Shown here in pieces: positions 5,459 through 6,441 of a DNA stretch of 6,441 bases (the stretch's first letter is position 1; the number at the start of each line of letters is the position of its first letter). The notes under the pieces are model-generated. The model saw only the letters and a program-made list of their open reading frames with translations, made no database searches and was not told the origin of the DNA. The position numbers and the translations under genes were made by a program. The DNA comes from Pseudomonadota bacterium. Its GTDB lineage: Bacteria > Pseudomonadota > Alphaproteobacteria > Acetobacterales > Acetobacteraceae. Where the stretch lies: the NCBI GenBank assembly GCA_021779655.1, contig JAJYAF010000127.1, positions 1-6,441 of the forward strand. Reading direction: 5' to 3'.

Positions 5459-6441
5459 ATGCCGCTTTCCGCCGCCCGCCTGCTGCAACCCGATTCGCCT
5501 TGCAGGCCCGCCTGGGCGGTTTTCGACCCGATATGGTATTTGAGAGCCTATGGCGCGCGGCTGCCTTCCGGCATCGCGTACACGCCCGCCGCGCTGTTGG
5601 ATTACTATCTTCGCCACGGCGCCTCGGCCCGTCATTCGCCGAGCCCGGTTTTCGACGAAGATTATTATCTGGCCGCCAACCCGGATGTCGCCGCGGCGGT
5701 GCGAGCCGGGCGCTTTGCCTCCGGCTTCGATCATTTCTGCCAAACCGGCCATCGCTGCCTCAGCGGGCACTGGCTGTTCGACGACGCGTTCTATGGCGAC
5801 TTTTACGAAGACCTCTCTCTTGAAAACCTCGACGCGAACGGGATCCACGGGCGCTACGATCATTACCTGCGCGCCGGCCAGCATGAGCAGCGGCTCGCGC
5901 ATCCGCTGTTCGATGGCGGGTTTTATTCCGACCAAGTCCTTGCCGCCGGGCAGCCCCGTCGCCTGCTCGCCCAATACGGCCCCTACACGCATTTTCTCTT
6001 TCACCTGCAATCGGACCCCGTGGAGTTGCCGCCTTCACGCTATTTCGACCCGCAATGGTATGCCGGGCGCTACCCGCAATGCCGTGCCGCGGGAGCGGCC
6101 GCGACACCCGGCTCCGCGATCAGGCATTATCTCTGCGCGACCGCGCAGGACATGTTCGATCCGCTTCCGGAATTCTCCGAACGCTTCTACCGCGAATCGA
6201 ATCCGGATGTGCGCGAGGCGCTGGCGCGCGGCGCGATTTCCAGCGGCTACCGCCATTTCCTGCGAACCGGCGTTTTCGAGTTGCGGCAGCCCCATCCCGG
6301 CATCGACCTCGCATTTTATTGCGCGGCCAATGCCTCGGTCCGCAACGATCTGAACACCGGCGCGAGCCGGGACGCCTTCGCCCATCTGCGCGAGATCGGC
6401 TTGCGCGACGGGCTGCGCCATGCGCCGCCCGAGCAGGAGCC
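5459..6441 (+). CDS. N-terminal part of a tandem-repeat protein, probably a glycosyltransferase; runs off the right edge
   Basis: This is an open frame of 327 codons without a stop, cut by the window edge. All the visible protein after residue 21 consists of seven tandem repeats of about 43 residues. Each starts (F/I)(D/S)xx(F/W/Y)Y, often continues with NPDV and ends near (H/Y)(Y/F)LxxG; the clearest is FDEDYYLAANPDVAAAV (65-81). Such repeats are familiar from N-termini of large glycosyltransferases and other polysaccharide proteins of Acetobacteraceae, so a catalytic domain may follow, but none is visible here. There is no signal peptide. The ATG at 5459 is the first in frame and leads straight into repeat 1. 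The nearest good Shine-Dalgarno (GGAAGGAA, 5433-5440) is 18 nt away, and an in-frame GTG at 5414 is an alternative. Other long frames over this stretch read as arginine-rich nonsense. It follows the Tat-exported protein by 49 bp, in the same direction. Confidence 0.82.
   Translation, partial: MPLSAARLLQPDSPCRPAWAVFDPIWYLRAYGARLPSGIAYTPAALLDYYLRHGASARHSPSPVFDEDYYLAANPDVAAAVRAGRFASGFDHFCQTGHRCLSGHWLFDDAFYGDFYEDLSLENLDANGIHGRYDHYLRAGQHEQRLAHPLFDGGFYSDQVLAAGQPRRLLAQYGPYTHFLFHLQSDPVELPPSRYFDPQWYAGRYPQCRAAGAAATPGSAIRHYLCATAQDMFDPLPEFSERFYRESNPDVREALARGAISSGYRHFLRTGVFELRQPHPGIDLAFYCAANASVRNDLNTGASRDAFAHLREIGLRDGLRHAPPEQE
5522..6430 (+). repeat. Seven protein-level tandem repeats with a four-module super-repeat
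   Basis: Repeat starts, in residues of the coding sequence: 22 FDPIWY, 65 FDEDYY, 107 FDDAFY, 151 FDGGFY, 196 FDPQWY, 239 FSERFY and 282 IDLAFY. Units 1 and 5 share FDPxWY and a later TP..A...YL; units 2 and 6 share NPDV and SG(F/Y)xHF; units 3 and 7 share xDxAFY and a central Leu/Asn/Gly stretch before a DxYxHxL-like end. The offsets are 174, 174 and 175 residues, so units 1-4 and 5-8 look like copies of one ancestral four-unit block, the eighth unit lying beyond the edge. DNA-level identity is low, so the duplication is old. Confidence 0.75.

Noticed and set aside
5550..6353. A 267-residue plus-strand open frame overlapping the repeat protein in another frame.
   Set aside because: Its sequence is Arg/Pro/Ser-rich without pattern, while the frame from 5459 gives seven regular repeats over the same bases.

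Overview
The window is GC-rich, densely coded DNA from an alphaproteobacterium. The protein types fit the Acetobacteraceae best: an alphaproteobacterial-style YqaA/DedA protein, an EnvZ/OmpR-like pair, an alphaproteobacterial type III PLP decarboxylase, and a protein built from FD..(F/Y)Y..NPDV repeats like those at the N-termini of acetic-acid-bacterial glycosyltransferases. The lineage is an inference from protein style, not from a marker gene.

Left part (1-2785, minus strand): three co-directional genes, read right to left. They are an OmpR-family response regulator, a HAMP/HisKA/HATPase sensor kinase whose GTG start overlaps the regulator stop (GTGA), and, after 62 bp, a YqaA-like membrane protein that runs off the left edge. 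The first two form a translationally coupled two-component pair, and the third may be co-transcribed.

Middle (2786-3104): a 319-bp divergent intergenic region, AT-rich near the regulator. It holds two direct-repeat elements, a plausible plus-strand promoter overlapped by an inverted repeat, and a structured leader in front of the decarboxylase gene. The leader contains an anti-Shine-Dalgarno octamer that pairs perfectly with the decarboxylase ribosome binding site, or alternatively with an upstream decoy of similar sequence. Two short open frames run into or through this switch. Alphaproteobacterial ornithine decarboxylase genes are known to carry a conserved leader RNA (the speF motif), so this is probably a polyamine-responsive control region. 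It is the most interesting part of the window.

Right part (3108-6441, plus strand): an ornithine/lysine-type PLP decarboxylase, presumably making putrescine or cadaverine. A Tat-exported protein follows 22 bp later and resembles (alpha/alpha)6 six-hairpin glycosidases. After 49 bp comes the 5' part of a long gene whose visible product is seven tandem ~43-residue repeats arranged in a four-module super-repeat of about 174 residues. The last two genes suggest cell-surface or extracellular polysaccharide work. A functional tie to the decarboxylase is not evident beyond shared direction and close spacing.
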